Position numbers and translations under genes: made by a program | The notes under the pieces: model-generated | Told to the model about the DNA's origin: nothing | The model's input: the letters and a program-made list of their open reading frames with translations, nothing else | The model's database searches: none | Assembly (NCBI RefSeq): GCF_954871325.1 | Contig: NC_088775.1 | Location: 47,779,561-47,843,560 of the forward strand | DNA: 64,000 nt | Source of the DNA: Gordionus sp. m RMFG-2023 | Taxonomy: Eukaryota > Nematomorpha > Gordioida > Chordodea > Parachordodidae | Direction of reading: 5' to 3' | Part shown: positions 46,384-57,617 of the stretch, in pieces | How positions within the stretch are numbered: position 1 is the first letter of the stretch | How the letters are laid out: every line of letters begins with the position of its first letter

Positions 46384-47144
46384 TTTGCGGAAAATATGGA
46401 CATATAAGCCGAGATTGTAACGAAAGAATTGTGCAGAAAACTCTACCAATTGTTTGTGGAAATATGGTCACAATGCCGAAAAAATGTTGTCAACTTTTAA
46501 AATACAGGAAAACGAACGAAGGGTAATGTCATGTTCAAATTGTGGAAGAACAGGTCATACTTTGGATAAATGTTTCAGAAGGGAACAAACAGGTATAAAT
46601 GCGTTTCCATTTGTTAAAAACGGATTACCAGGAACGAATATTAAAAATGAATATAATAATGTAATACCTAAAGAAACGAAAAATCGAAAAATGAAGGGAA
46701 TAATGCTCAGGTAATAACTTGTTTTTGGTGTAGAAATATTGGACATTATGCGAGGGATTGTCCTATAGTATGACTGTATGATAGTGAAAAAACAACATTT
46801 AGGGTTATTAATCGAAAAACTCATTAAATCAAAAGAGCGAATTAATACCGAAAAATACATTAAGTTTTAAAAATAAATTGGGAATCAAAATAGAAGAAGA
46901 AATAAGTTATAATGATTTGGTTATCAAAAATAAGGAAAATGAGCAGCCCAAGTCAAACGTTCAAATTTGTAATATGCCAATTTTAGTGGGAAAAAATAAT
47001 AGTAATTATGATGATTGTCCGCGAGTGAAAATTAATGTGGGCAATAAAGAAATTACAATGTTATTGGATACAGGAGCTACTATATCGGTCATGGGATGTA
47101 GAGAATTTTATAAATTATGGCCCAATAAGCAAATGATAAAATGA
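46384..47144 (+). pseudogene. Fossil C zinc knuckles and aspartic protease
   Basis: The segment encodes CFICGKYGHISRDC again, then CSNCGRTGHTLDKC, then the protease core NVGNKEITMLLDTGATISVM (D-T-G-A catalytic motif). This is the gag-protease junction of a Ty3-type element and its protease resembles that of fossil A. Broken fossil. Confidence 0.82.
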
Positions 47145-48180
47145 TAGGAAAACAATTAAATGGAACTGAAATTGTAGTTTTGGGAAGGGTAAATTTACCC
47201 TTATTAATTAAAGAGACAATGTATTTTTTGGATCTTTGGATACTTAAGGAAGAAATCGGTGGGAATATGGGGTGGGCTTGTATATCAAAATTTGGGTTGG
47301 AAAATAATTTTTGGGATATTTTTCAGGTCAAAAATAGAGTTAATGAAAATATTGAAATACCAAAGATGACCGTAGAGGAGTTGAATATTAAAAACGTAGA
47401 AAATAAATTGGTAAAAAATATGATGTCAGAAAATATTAAAATTAAAAGTTTGATGAATAATAATCAAGAAATTCATAATTTGGAAGTAGATATTGTTTCA
47501 AAAACTGATGTGATGATTTTAAAAATTTGGAAATTAAAAATGAAATAATGAAAGAAGAAATCAAATTAGAATGTAATGAGAGAAGTATAAAGAATGGAGA
47601 AATTGTTTGTGTGGAAAATAAAGTTAAGGGTATTGAAAAAATTGAAAATTTATTAGATAATATTTTGGAAATTACGGAAAATGTAAAAGCAATAAGTGGG
47701 GAAACTGATCAGGGTTTTCCTGAAATTGTAAATATTAAATGTGACGAAAATTATATTGAAATGGATAAAATTTTGGATTTGAAAATCGATAATGTTTTGG
47801 AAGCTAATGTTGCGGATTTTAAGTTGGAAATTGATTATAAGGTATTTGAAGAAGAATCCGAGTTAAAGAATAGTTATATAAAATGTGATAAAATATATAA
47901 AGAATCAAATTTAGAGCAAGAAAAATTGCCTGTATCGCTAAAATTCCCGGCGAAATTTGTAAGAAAAAAGATGGAAAACGAAGATTTGTTAAAAGAAAAA
48001 GAGTCACATGAAATTTGGAAAAGTTACGAAATACGGTGATAGATTTAGGGGTTAAATATGAAGAAATTTTTGAGGAAAAATTAGAATGTTTGGTGGATTA
48101 TGAAGTAGATATACCACAGTATTGTGCAGTTCGCAGGGTATTTCGAATGGAGGGCTGAAATGGAAAATGAATTAAATAAT
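47145..48180 (+). pseudogene. Fossil C protease-to-polymerase linker
   Basis: Two open stretches rich in K, E, I and N follow the protease and end with a short DYEVDIPQYCAVR segment, the usual lead-in to the reverse transcriptase in this family. The polymerase itself does not follow; the sequence passes into the GCGAA array. Fossil. Confidence 0.6.
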
Positions 48181-48212
48181 TGGTTACGTGATGGAATCGT
48201 ATCAGGTCAATT

Positions 48213-48790
48213 CAGCGAAACTTTTATCGCGAAACACTTTTGCGAAACTTTTATCGCGAATGTCGTTTATCGCGAAGGAATTTTATAGCGAAGGTAATAT
48301 AGTGAAACCAATTCCGCGAATTTTTTTCCGCGAAACATTTATAGCGAAGGCAATATCGCGAATTTATTTCCGCGAAACCTTAACCGCGAATACTTTATAG
48401 CGAATACATTTTAGCGAAACTTTGATCGCGAAAGCGAATTTATTTCCGCGAAACCTTAACCGCGAATACTTTATAGCGAATACATTTTAGCGAAACTTTT
48501 ATCGCGAACTCTTTATAGCGAATTTATTTTCGCGAAACTTTAACCGCGAATACTTTATAGCGAATACATTTTGGCGAAACTTTGATCGCGAACTCATTAT
48601 CGCGAATTTATTTCCGCGAAACCTAAACCGCGAATACTTTAGAGCGAATACACTTTAGCAAAACTTTGATCGCGAACTCGTTTTAGCGAAACTTTAATCG
48701 CGAACCATTTATAGCGAATTTTCTACCGCGAATGTATTTGTGCGAAATTATTATAGCGAGCGCATGACCGCGAAAATTGTGAATTCATTT
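48213..48790. repeat. GCGAA-phased minisatellite, about 40 units
   Basis: A run of about 578 bp in which GCGAA recurs every 14-15 bp, typically as GCGAAnnnTTTAnnnC, with the preceding base usually A or C (AGCGAA or CGCGAA). About 40 units are present. Some groups of five units (GCGAATTTATTTCC, GCGAAACCTTAACC, GCGAATACTTTATA, GCGAATACATTTTA, GCGAAACTTTGATC) are themselves repeated about four times, giving a higher-order period of about 72 bp. The array starts sharply inside fossil C and fades at about 48790. CpG density is far above the surrounding A+T-rich DNA. Function unknown. Confidence 0.9.
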
Positions 48791-48799
48791 TAAGTGAAA

Positions 48800-51090
48800 T
48801 TGATATATTCAATATAAATTTACCAACCGAAGTTTCTTAAATCATAAACGCGAATGTTTTAAGAATATTTTATTACGTATTGTTTATTTAATAAGCATGT
48901 AACCTCTATCTGATGTGATAGAAAATATATTAGTCTTCCTGGTCTCACTCACTCATGGTTGTAAGTGTGGAGCGAACATTTTGGGTTAAGTTTTTAGCAG
49001 AATTAGTTAACCCTCCCCCCCCAACATAAAATTTAAAAGTGTGCTTTATGTCATTTAAAGTAATACTTTATTTCTAATCTAGATAAAAAAAATATACTGA
49101 AGACTAAGAATTTTTTATTGATTTTCTCAGATTATTTTAATTATAGAAAATTTTACTGATAATTAATGCCTCCTAATTACAATTTTGAGATAATGCACAT
49201 CGATATAACTTTGATATAATAATAACTAATTCATTTGAATATTATGACCTTTCCTTTTTCTTCTATCATTTTAATAAATAGAAATAACTGCAAAGTTATG
49301 ATTAATCAAAAAAAAATTCAAAATATTTTAAATTACATAAATTTGTAATATTTATGAAGAATAAATTATGGAAATAAATCATTAGATCTTCAATTATTTT
49401 AGTTTTCTATTTTTGCTGATTTCACAAGTCAAACTAAACAATATAAAAAAAAAATTAAAAAACATAAAATAGTTTTCATCATTAAAATAATACCAGTTCA
49501 ATTTAAATCATAGCGTATTTGTGAAAACATCGCTAAACGCTTCTACTCAATTTGTAAGCACTTTTACTCATTTTTTCGAATAAAATGGAATTAAAAAAAT
49601 CAGGATTTTTTGAAAATATATAGAAAATGTTCCAAATCAAGAAAATAAAGATATTACAATATCGGGAAATCAGGGCAAAATGGGTTAAGTGTTTATTTAT
49701 TTACTTTTACATATTTTACCATGACAAGGGTGTGGGGAAGGGGGGGGGGGGTTGTTAAAAACATTTTCTAAATTTTGAGAGGAGTATATAAATGAAGGAT
49801 AATAAAAAATAATTATAAAAAGTGGCTATATTTTAATTATATTAAATAGGTGTCTTATTCAATTTTCTCATTTTGTAAATTGCAAAAACTTTTAGGCCCA
49901 GCCATACCTCCCATATTCTAAGAGTGAGGTGGGATTTTTTATGACTAAAGGATAAAAAGCGGGAAAGCGCCACAACTGCAATCCTTTTATATATAAATAT
50001 TGGTGAATAATTTTTTTTAAATTATAATTTACAAATTTAAATTTGAATATAAAGTCAAAATATATAAAAATTAGATCCAAATCTACATATTTATCGGAAG
50101 GAATTTATTTTATTTAAAAGTTTATTATATATGAAATAAATTTTAACTCTTCGCAATTCATGTCAAAATTCTGCTTTACCATTAATTCGGCCTCTAATAA
50201 ATCAAATGAGACCGAAGAAAAATTTTTTCGCCTAATCATATTCATTCATTTCTGAGCCAGCATTTGAATGTAGAATTAAAAATAAATTTTTAGATATTTT
50301 TTAGGCTTATATTTACATTTTATTTAATTCTTTCTAAATATTCTAACTTGATCGTATCATTCAAAATCAAAGGTTTAAGCTATTTATATCTATAATTACC
50401 ATAATAGTTTGATAATTCTGAGTAACTTCTTTATACGCTTCAACTTGTGTATCACAGAGGAATAGACAAGATTTATATATTTTAATATCAGCGCCGTTAA
50501 ATTTGGCGACTGAATAGTTCTACGAACTAATTGTAAATTATATCATTATTTCTTGCTTTATTTGTACCAATTGAGTATTTAAACGAGTATAGTAGCTCGT
50601 AAAAGGAAAAAACTATTAGTAACAAAATTTTGGCAAATCTATGATTTAAGCGACGGAAATAATTTATTCAGAAAATTTTATCGATGTTCCGTATTAATTA
50701 TAATTTAATTCGTTTAATAGACAGTATAAAGAAAAAGTTTATTAGCAAAATAAGAAAAATTGCTTAATTTAGCATTATTGATAGAATGGAAAATAGCTGG
50801 TCTGCGCTAATATTTATTAATTATTCAGTCATTTTTTTCACACACAAAAAGGTAATCGTACTATAAGAGAAATAAAATCTATATCTCCCATTAAAGCGTA
50901 AAACCAACCAAATTTCTGGAAGCATTTAATCTGGAACTTAAATCAATAATTGAAATTTATTACATTGATTCTTCAATTCATTTGGTAGATAGTTTTTCGA
51001 CAAAATAAGATAAAATTGCCACGATTGACAACATGCGAAAAAAACAAATATTTTTGGGTGAGCTCATACCATAGAAATGCCAGATTAGTA
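48800..51090. other. No recognised feature
   Basis: A+T-rich DNA with a 10-base G run near 49740 and short C runs near 49012. No coding region, repeat with clear ends, or RNA gene is visible. A 62-residue minus-strand frame near 49892-50080 carries no domain. Confidence 0.55.
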
Positions 51091-51559
51091 CGTTGTTAAA
51101 GTATCTAGATACAAGTATTTAGATACTGTATCTAGATATAAAAATGTAGCATCTGTATCTGTATCTAGATAGATTTTTTAGAAAGGTATCTGTATCTAGA
51201 TATTTTTTTAGAGGTATCTGTATCTGTTTTTAGATACTTTTTAAGATACATTTTATATACCCCTTTTTTATTATAAATAAAAATATTTGACTGTAAAATT
51301 TATTTTATTTCATATGAGCTTATGAAATAAATAAATATATATATATATTATATATTAATATTTATTAATACTATAATAAAGAATTATATATACATAAAAT
51401 ATTAAAACTTATATATAAAAAATATATATAAATATTCATTAATTTAAATATTATGTCCGAGTTTATCAATAAACCATAGAAATTTTAATATTACAATATG
51501 GAAATGGTAAATTTTATTTTATAACTAAATTTTTAAGTTTATATATTTATTTAGATCTA

Positions 51560-52170
51560 TATCGATGAAGAAGAGGAAGCAACAACAAGTTCTATTGCTT
51601 TACCATGGCCAATTTATAGAGCATATTTTAAAATAATATCTCAAAACAAAGAAAACAATTCTCTGATGGTAAAATGTTTGCCGTGTCTACCTAAAAATAC
51701 AAAAATATCCGTCAGTATGACTTCAACGTGCAATATCGTGAAGCACATAAGGGTATAGATATTATATATTTAAAATTCTAATTTAAATTTTAAGAGAAAA
51801 CATCCAACCTTGTTAACAAAAATAAAAAAGGGGAAGGAAAATAAAACTACTAAAGAAAATATTTTACAAGGCTCATCCTCCAATAATATTTTTGCTAAAA
51901 GACCTTTGATTTTAACTCAAGGCACTTTAGATGATTTAATTATTGCTTTTATTATATATGGCATGCAGCCATTTTCAATTGTTGAAAATCCTTCTTTTAA
52001 AAAAATGATCAACACTTTGACTCCACACAAAAATATAATTTGCCGACAGACAATTGTTGGTAGAATTTCCCAAAGATGGGAAAATGAAAAGAAAGAAATA
52101 ATTAAAAGCCTTATAGAACCATCATTAATATGCACAACAATTGTTGAAGTGCCTATCGTAGGTATAGCTA
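51560..52170 (+). pseudogene. hAT-3 transposase: BED finger and N-terminal catalytic part
   Basis: The BED finger reads MVKCLPCLPKNTKISV ... CNIVKHIR then RKHPTLLTKI. The metal ligands are C-x2-C ... H-x4-H, and the finger is split between H and H by a 42-bp intron (51753-51794, GT...AG) in phase 0. It is followed by GTLDDLIIAFIIYGMQPFSI, VENPSFKKMINTLTP and ICRQTIVG. Just before the first catalytic aspartate block a small frame error is apparent: the expected D-x-W is degraded. It is close in sequence to hAT family 1 but clearly distinct. Confidence 0.8.
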
Positions 52171-52229
52171 ACATTTAAATTTGTATAATAATTAATTAAG
52201 AATAAAATATTTCAGCAATTATAAGAAAT

Positions 52230-53275
52230 TTTAATTTTTAGTTCATACATAGGAGTAACCGCTCACTATATAAATCCAATAAGTTTGGAAAGAAAAAATA
52301 TAGCGTTGACTTGTAAAAGAATGACTGGTAGTCATACATATGATAAAATAGCAAAAAATTTACAAGATATAGCTAAGGATTATTGCATTCAAAATAAAAT
52401 TTCAAAGACCATTACAGATAATGCCAAAAATTTTATAAAATGTTTTAGGTTTATTTTATTATAAATAAATATAAACATAATATATGATTGATTACTTAAT
52501 TTATTAAAGAGTTTTCAAGCCAATTGAAAATAATACATGTGAATCAATTGATGATCTGGAAGATGAAGCAGTTGTGCCAATTTTTATATCAAATCTTTAT
52601 AATACTGCACAGGATTCTGAATTATCAGAATCATTTAGTTTACCTCATCACCAATGTTGTGCCAGTCACACATTGAATCTTATAGCCACTGTGGATGCCA
52701 ATAGAGCAATGCAGTGTAAACAATATCAGAGGGTAAAACTAATTTTAATTAAATAAGTAATATTTTCTTCATTAGATATATAGCACAACACTACATAAAT
52801 GCCAAAATATATGGAATAGGCAAAATAAGTCTCCTATTTCATCTGAGATTATTAAGGAATATAATGGTCGTTATTTTATATGTCTTAATATAACTAGATG
52901 AAACTCCACCTATAATGACTTACAATTAATGTCAGAAATTATAAAAGCTAAATCTGACAAAGTGGACAAGATATATGATGGAATAAAACTACCTAGGTTT
53001 TTACCTAATAAATGTGATTTTAATCATGAATATTATTTAGTAAGTTATAAATAATATTTATATATATATAGCATTATTTTAAATTGGCTAATGAAACCAA
53101 TAGCTAATTCCCTTGATATTTTGCAGGGAGATAAGTATATGTACACAGCTTATTACTGTGCAACTATTTCACAACTTATTATCAAATTAAAGAATTTTAA
53201 AGGAATGAACCTGAGATTCTGTTTACCACTCTTAGATGCCTTACTTAAAGGGGTTGAGGATAGGTAAATTAATAT
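52230..53275 (+). pseudogene. hAT-3 transposase: central exons
   Basis: Successive exons encode SYIGVTAHYINPISLERKNI and KTITDNAKNFIKCFR (second catalytic D in TDN), then FISNLYNTAQDSEL and HHQCCASHTLNLIATVDA (C-x2-H boundary of the insertion domain), CQNIWNRQNKSPISSEIIKE, MSEIIKAKSDKVDKIYDG and LRFCLPLLDALLKGVEDR. Exons are separated by A+T-rich introns of roughly 40-100 bp with GT...AG ends. A stop codon within the R-W-N-S-T-Y-N block shows at least one defect. Confidence 0.72.
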
Positions 53276-53304
53276 AATAAATTAAAAATATTTAATAATT
53301 CTAG

Positions 53305-53776
53305 GTTTATTGTGACCTTATCTGAAGATGATAATATTATAGCAACCATGCTCCACCCTTTTTTTAAACTTGATTGGACATGGTTGCAAATGGAAGAAAA
53401 TCTTAATAAAGAAAACAATTGATACAAAGATTAGCTGGTGAATTATCAAAGTCATCAACTGACTGCAAGCAAATAACCTGCCAAAAAAACAAATAATTTA
53501 ATTTCAGATTTTTTTCAGTACCCTACAGCAGATATAATTTCTAATAATGATTTAAATTTTGATAATCAACAAATTTTAAATAATTTTTTCAAAAATGAAT
53601 GTAGAGATTTTAGCATTTTTAAAGAATACCCTGATATAAAATTGTTATTTATTAAATATAACACTACAATTCCTTCAAGCGCCCCTGTGAAAAGACTATT
53701 TAGTGTTGCTAAAAATGTCTTTACAGATAAACGAGGATGCCTAAATGATCAAAATTTTGAAATATTTTATTACTGA
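53305..53776 (+). pseudogene. hAT-3 transposase: C-terminal exon(s)
   Basis: The segment encodes FIVTLSEDDNIIATMLHPFF (block preceding the third acidic residue), then after further frame breaks the dimerisation region NTTIPSSAPVKRLFSVAKNV with FTDKRGCLNDQNFE. The usual S-A-S-x-E-R is S-A-P-V-K-R here. It ends at a stop near 53776. Confidence 0.75.
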
Positions 53777-54153
53777 AATCTAATAATTATTTATAATTAT
53801 TTAATCATATATTTTCATATATTATATTAAAATCATTATTTTAGTTATATTCTGATAAATGTTATATTGCGTCAATAAATTTTTTAGCTCATTTCATGAA
53901 TTTTCACAATATAATATTAAGTTAAGTTTATGCAAACCTATAAGAGCATAATAAAAATTGTATCTGTATCTTGATAACTTTTTAGACGCTGTATCTGTAT
54001 CTAGATAACTTTTGAGACTATGTATCTGTATCTGTATCTAGATCCATTTAAAAAGTATCTTTTATTCCATCAATCAGTTTTTCTAGTCAATAAACAAAAA
54101 CTAGTTTTAATAAGAGAAATAGACAATAGCAACCTTTAAGTATGAACAGGGTT

Positions 54154-54400
54154 GATAGTTTTATTGAAATGACCTTAATTTTGTTGAAATAGCTGGATTT
54201 AGGTCTTAAAACATTAATGATAGCCTTGCTCATTTGTTCTACAAGTATAATTTTCATTTATATTAGAGTCGTTAAATATTATGGAAAAAAGAATCTACAA
54301 ACATTGTGATGATAAGTATCTCTGTGAATGTTGTACTACAAGATAAGTACAATTGCCGCAACTGTAGTTGCATCTGTATTATATCTTATTTTGGAGTACC
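54154..54400 (-). pseudogene. hAT family 4 fragment, second locus
   Basis: About 250 bp match 33274-33610 in the same orientation, including GTAGTACAACATTCACAGAG on the minus strand, with some internal omissions. It corresponds to the N-terminal transposase part. It is a solo fragment without recognisable ends. Confidence 0.65.
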
Positions 54401-54410
54401 TTATTATGTA

Positions 54411-55219
54411 TTTAAACGTGATACTTGATAATTAAGCGCCTATCCCTATAATGTTATACATGGGGGTTAAAGCCCTTAAATTTTTAAAATATTTTTGGAC
54501 TTTATTTTTACAGAAAAATTAAGTGAACCCCCCAAGAGTAGTTTAAATATTATCCTCCTCGCCTTTTTATTTGCAAAAGAGGATATCATGTTAATACAAT
54601 CTAACAATGAAATGTCATTTTCGATTGAGAATTGCGCTATGCCGGATCTTAAGTAAGTCTTAATTTACTTTGAATTCTGAGAAGTTGGGTTCAGCCGATG
54701 TGATGCTAATTGGTATAGTTAGAATAATCCTAAAAATAATGAATATATTTTTAAGGGCTTCATGTCTATTAAATATGGAGCAAAATTTATATTTATTAAA
54801 ATTTTTAATTCAGTTAATAACTTTAAAATATTTAATTAATTACTATTCTTTTATGAAAAATTTTTATATTTTGGAAATAATATATTAAATTATTTTATTT
54901 TTAAAATTTTAAAATGCATCAAATAAAAAAATCGTAAGTAGCCAATTATACTTGGACAAGTGGGATTCAAAAATTCAAATGGGGACAGATATTAATTATA
55001 AAATTTAGATTTGAACACATAATATTGAAATATAAGTGTCATAATCAGCTGGTTAATCTAATTTTCTTGGGCATCAATTTAAATATATATGGGGGTCTAT
55101 TTGGGTATAAATTAGATATACAAATATTTTCTGGCATTAATATTTAGCTACCTCAAGGTGTTAAAATTTTATTAAGCTGGGGGGAGGGGGTGCATTGCTG
55201 ACAAAAAAAGATGGCTTAC
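54411..55219. other. RXR intron sequence; no feature recognised
   Basis: Non-coding A+T-rich DNA immediately downstream (minus-strand sense) of the RXR exon at 55220-55346. A short frame at 54670-54888 lacks any domain. Confidence 0.5.
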
Positions 55220-55346
55220 CAACTCTCAATAATTTGACTTGGTCTTCGATGGGTAACTCCATAAAATGCGGTATATATTTGGCCCATTCGACTAAACAGA
55301 ACAATTGTTTATCAGCAGCTTGGCATATATTTGTCACTGCATCTTT
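55220..55346 (-). CDS. RXR: RXR ligand-binding domain exon (helices 1-4)
   Basis: A 127-bp exon on the minus strand. It encodes [16 protein letters not shown], then [19 protein letters not shown] and QVKLLRV, followed by the single G of a split glycine codon. The acceptor CAG lies just above 55346 and the donor GTAAG follows at 55219 downward. It enters in phase 0, matching the hinge exon 6.5 kb upstream, and leaves in phase 1, matching the plus-strand exon at 35232. Q and the helix-3 lysine of E-W-A-K, which in human RXR-alpha contact ligand (Q275) and the coactivator (K284), are kept. R285 is Y and the A before G-W-N is V. In most annotation pipelines this short exon would be missed. Confidence 0.93.
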
Positions 55347-55549
55347 CTGAATAAATAAATAAAATAGTTATAATAGATAAGGGATTCTAAAAAAATATAG
55401 AGAAATGCATTAATTATGAATTTATTAAATGAGATGATAATGTGTAAAGTTACATTTTTAATTCAGACTTTTAAAAAGAGACCATCCGGTTCTTTAGTTA
55501 TTACTATAATTTTTTGTGATATTTTTCATTTTTATTTAACAACTTACCA

Positions 55550-55700
55550 AGAAAATTATTGCGGCTTGCTCAACTTACCACCAAAATTTCTTTGATTCAA
55601 TCAATGATATTCCTGCACAACAATCATTAATACAAGAACATTATTGCGGCTTGCTCAACACTAACTTACCACCAAGATTTCTTTGATTCAATCAATGATG
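55550..55700. repeat. Small direct duplication in RXR intron
   Basis: A block of about 50 bp containing ATTATTGCGGCTTGCTCAAC and TTTCTTTGATTCAATCAATG occurs twice, about 86 bp apart. Non-coding. Confidence 0.7.
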
Positions 55701-56184
55701 AAAATACTTATCTCAATCATATATAGATTTAGGTTAATTTATCTACTTGATCATTATATTTAATTTTAAAAAAAATTTTTTTTTTTTAACATTCTAAAAT
55801 TCCACAACCATCTCTCAAATTTTAATACATATTTTTCAAAAAATATAGATTTTAAGTTAGTTTGTATTATATTTTTTAAAATATAAATTTTTATTTAAAC
55901 ATTACTCAATTATTTAAACCCTAATATTCATGAATCTTGATACAACAAAATTTAAATTTTTAATTTAATTTTATAATTTTTATTTTTTTAAAATAACATT
56001 TTTGGAATTTCAGAAATAAGTCATTCATTCATATATACCCCCTCCTCCTTTTTTTTCTTCTAAAATGGGTATGTCAAGCATTTGTAATGCCTGCCATAAA
56101 TTTTGACCCAAGCTATTTGTTTTTATAAACATGGGCCCAGGTCAAAACCATGTATAAACTGGTAAACCCCCTTCAAATGAAATT

Positions 56185-56814
56185 TTGTACAACAAAATTG
56201 AAACAACCCCCATTGTAACTCAAAATTTTTATCCTGATTTTTATGATAATTTTTTAAAGTGGGAAAAGCCACCAACCTTAATCCACCTACCCCTTAAATC
56301 AAGGTATTTAATTTCTAATTTTTTGACAACACTTATTATGGAAGTTAATTCAAATTTAAATTCCCTTAAAGCTTGGGAGAATCTTTTAACCTTTCCTTTT
56401 AAAGTCTTAATTAAACCTACAGATAAAAATAAAAAAACTATTTTGCATGAATGTATAAAATATAAAATAGACCATTTTTATGACTTAGAAATGGAAAATT
56501 ACGTTCCTGGTGTAAGGGCTACATCTGATTTTGCCCATAAATGCAAAATTATATCAAAAAAAATAGACCAAGGGGACGTATGTGGAGCTCTTAAATTAGC
56601 TTCATCTAATGATAAATTGGCTCCATTTGATGAACATACTTTTACTTTATTAAAAGAATTGCACCCTCAGGCTTTTCCTGAAGATTTTCCCATCCCTATA
56701 AAATCTAATTTAATCGAAATAGGTAAGGAAAAATTAATTAAAACAGTTTTATCTTTTAATAAAAACTCTGCATGGGTAATTGACGATTTTGCGCCTCTTA
56801 TTTCCAATTTATAA
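56185..56814 (+). pseudogene. LINE protein N-terminal region
   Basis: A 209-residue frame without a catalytic motif. It has PGVRATSDFAHKCKIISKKI, then GDVCGALKLASSNDKLAPFD, the helical region that precedes the reverse transcriptase in the marine-invertebrate LINE group whose enzymes end in a W-D-T motif. It stops just before the polymerase, where S-A-W-V-I-D-D stands in place of the family's S-A-G-G-x-D-G-L. Confidence 0.6.
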
Positions 56815-56929
56815 TTAACCCTAAAAATCCTTATCAAGATTCATTTGTAAATTCATTGGTAATACTTAGTGGAAATATATTAAACAATGATTTACCTAGT
56901 CAAGTTCACCAAATTCTTTTTTGGCTCAA

Positions 56930-57610
56930 GATTAATTGCTTTTTCTAAGCCTGATGGTGGAGTTCGACCAATTGCAATAGGGTCTTTTTTTAGGAGACTA
57001 TTAGCTAAGATAATCGTTGAGCGCATCAGACCTGATGCTTCAAAAATGTTCAAACATATCAATTAGGCTTTGGTACTAAAGGGGGATGCGAAATAGCCGC
57101 TCACTCTCTTCGCATATATATCGAAGATCCTCCTCCAGACGCCGTAGTCTGTAAGCTTGATTTTAAAAATGCTTTTAATTCTTTATCCAGAAAAGCATTT
57201 TTGAATATTTTTTATGAAAAATTCCCAGTTTATGCAAGATTTATTGAACAGTCTTATGGCTGTAGAACCCCCCTCAAATTCGGGGAATATACAATTCCAT
57301 CTGACGAAGGTATTCAACAAGGAGACCTTTTGGGCCCGGTATACATAACCTAGTTCATTGTCTAAAATCCTTTTTTAATTTAGATTTAAACATATGGTAT
57401 CTAGATGATGGTACCATTTGCGGACCTTCTAAAAATATTCTTGCAGCGATAGAATATATAGAGAAGAATTCTCTAAACATAGGCCTTACTCTAAATAAAG
57501 CTAAATCTGAAATATGCTTTTTAAATTCCAAAGTCCAAGGGTTTAAAATTATTAAAAATAGTGAAATTAATCTTCTAGGTTCTAGGTTCACCTTTAAGCA
57601 GTTTTTCCAA
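56930..57610 (+). pseudogene. LINE reverse transcriptase core
   Basis: The polymerase blocks are FSKPDGGVRPIAIGSFFRRL (motif 2 to 2a), KGGCEIAAHSLR, VCKLDFKNAFNSL (motif A, first catalytic D), EGIQQGDLLGP (motif B) and NIWYLDDGT (motif C; the Y-L-D-D catalytic pair). They are followed by LNKAKSEICF and an INLLGSRF block (motif D-E region). All three catalytic aspartates are present. The sequence is spread over different frames with stop codons, including one just after motif B. The enzyme would prime reverse transcription at a nicked target. Confidence 0.85.
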
Positions 57611-57617
57611 CTGTGAG

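Larger units (their letters stand above)
41000..48190 (+). mobile_element. Ty3-type LTR retrotransposon fossil C, partial
   Basis: A plus-strand element. Its likely LTR/primer-site junction is near 41070, where CAGTCGCAATAA is followed by TTTGGTGCCG, a primer-binding motif common in arthropod LTR elements; a similar phrase lies 70 bp upstream. A lysine/glutamate-rich coiled-coil gag region, zinc knuckles and a protease follow. Polymerase, integrase and 3' LTR are missing because the sequence runs into the GCGAA array at 48.2 kb. The frames are interrupted many times. It contains a 3.5-kb nested hAT insertion. Confidence 0.7.
51098..54062 (+). mobile_element. hAT element, family 3, near-complete, intron-containing
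   Basis: Both flanks carry clusters of GTATCTAGATAC-type palindromes (51101-51240 and 53960-54060). Between them the plus strand encodes a hAT transposase from BED finger to dimerisation domain in about seven exons separated by short introns. Target duplication and exact ends could not be fixed, so the coordinates are approximate. Few coding defects are visible compared with other copies in the window. Confidence 0.75.

Noticed and set aside
48188-48400. A 70-residue plus-strand frame with repeated R-E-T-F-I-A-K pattern
   Set aside because: It is simply translation of the GCGAA minisatellite.
33274-54400. The shared 250-bp sequence at 33.3 and 54.15 kb as breakpoints of the RXR inversion
   Set aside because: The copies are in direct orientation, which would favour deletion, not inversion; they are simply fragments of the same hAT family.
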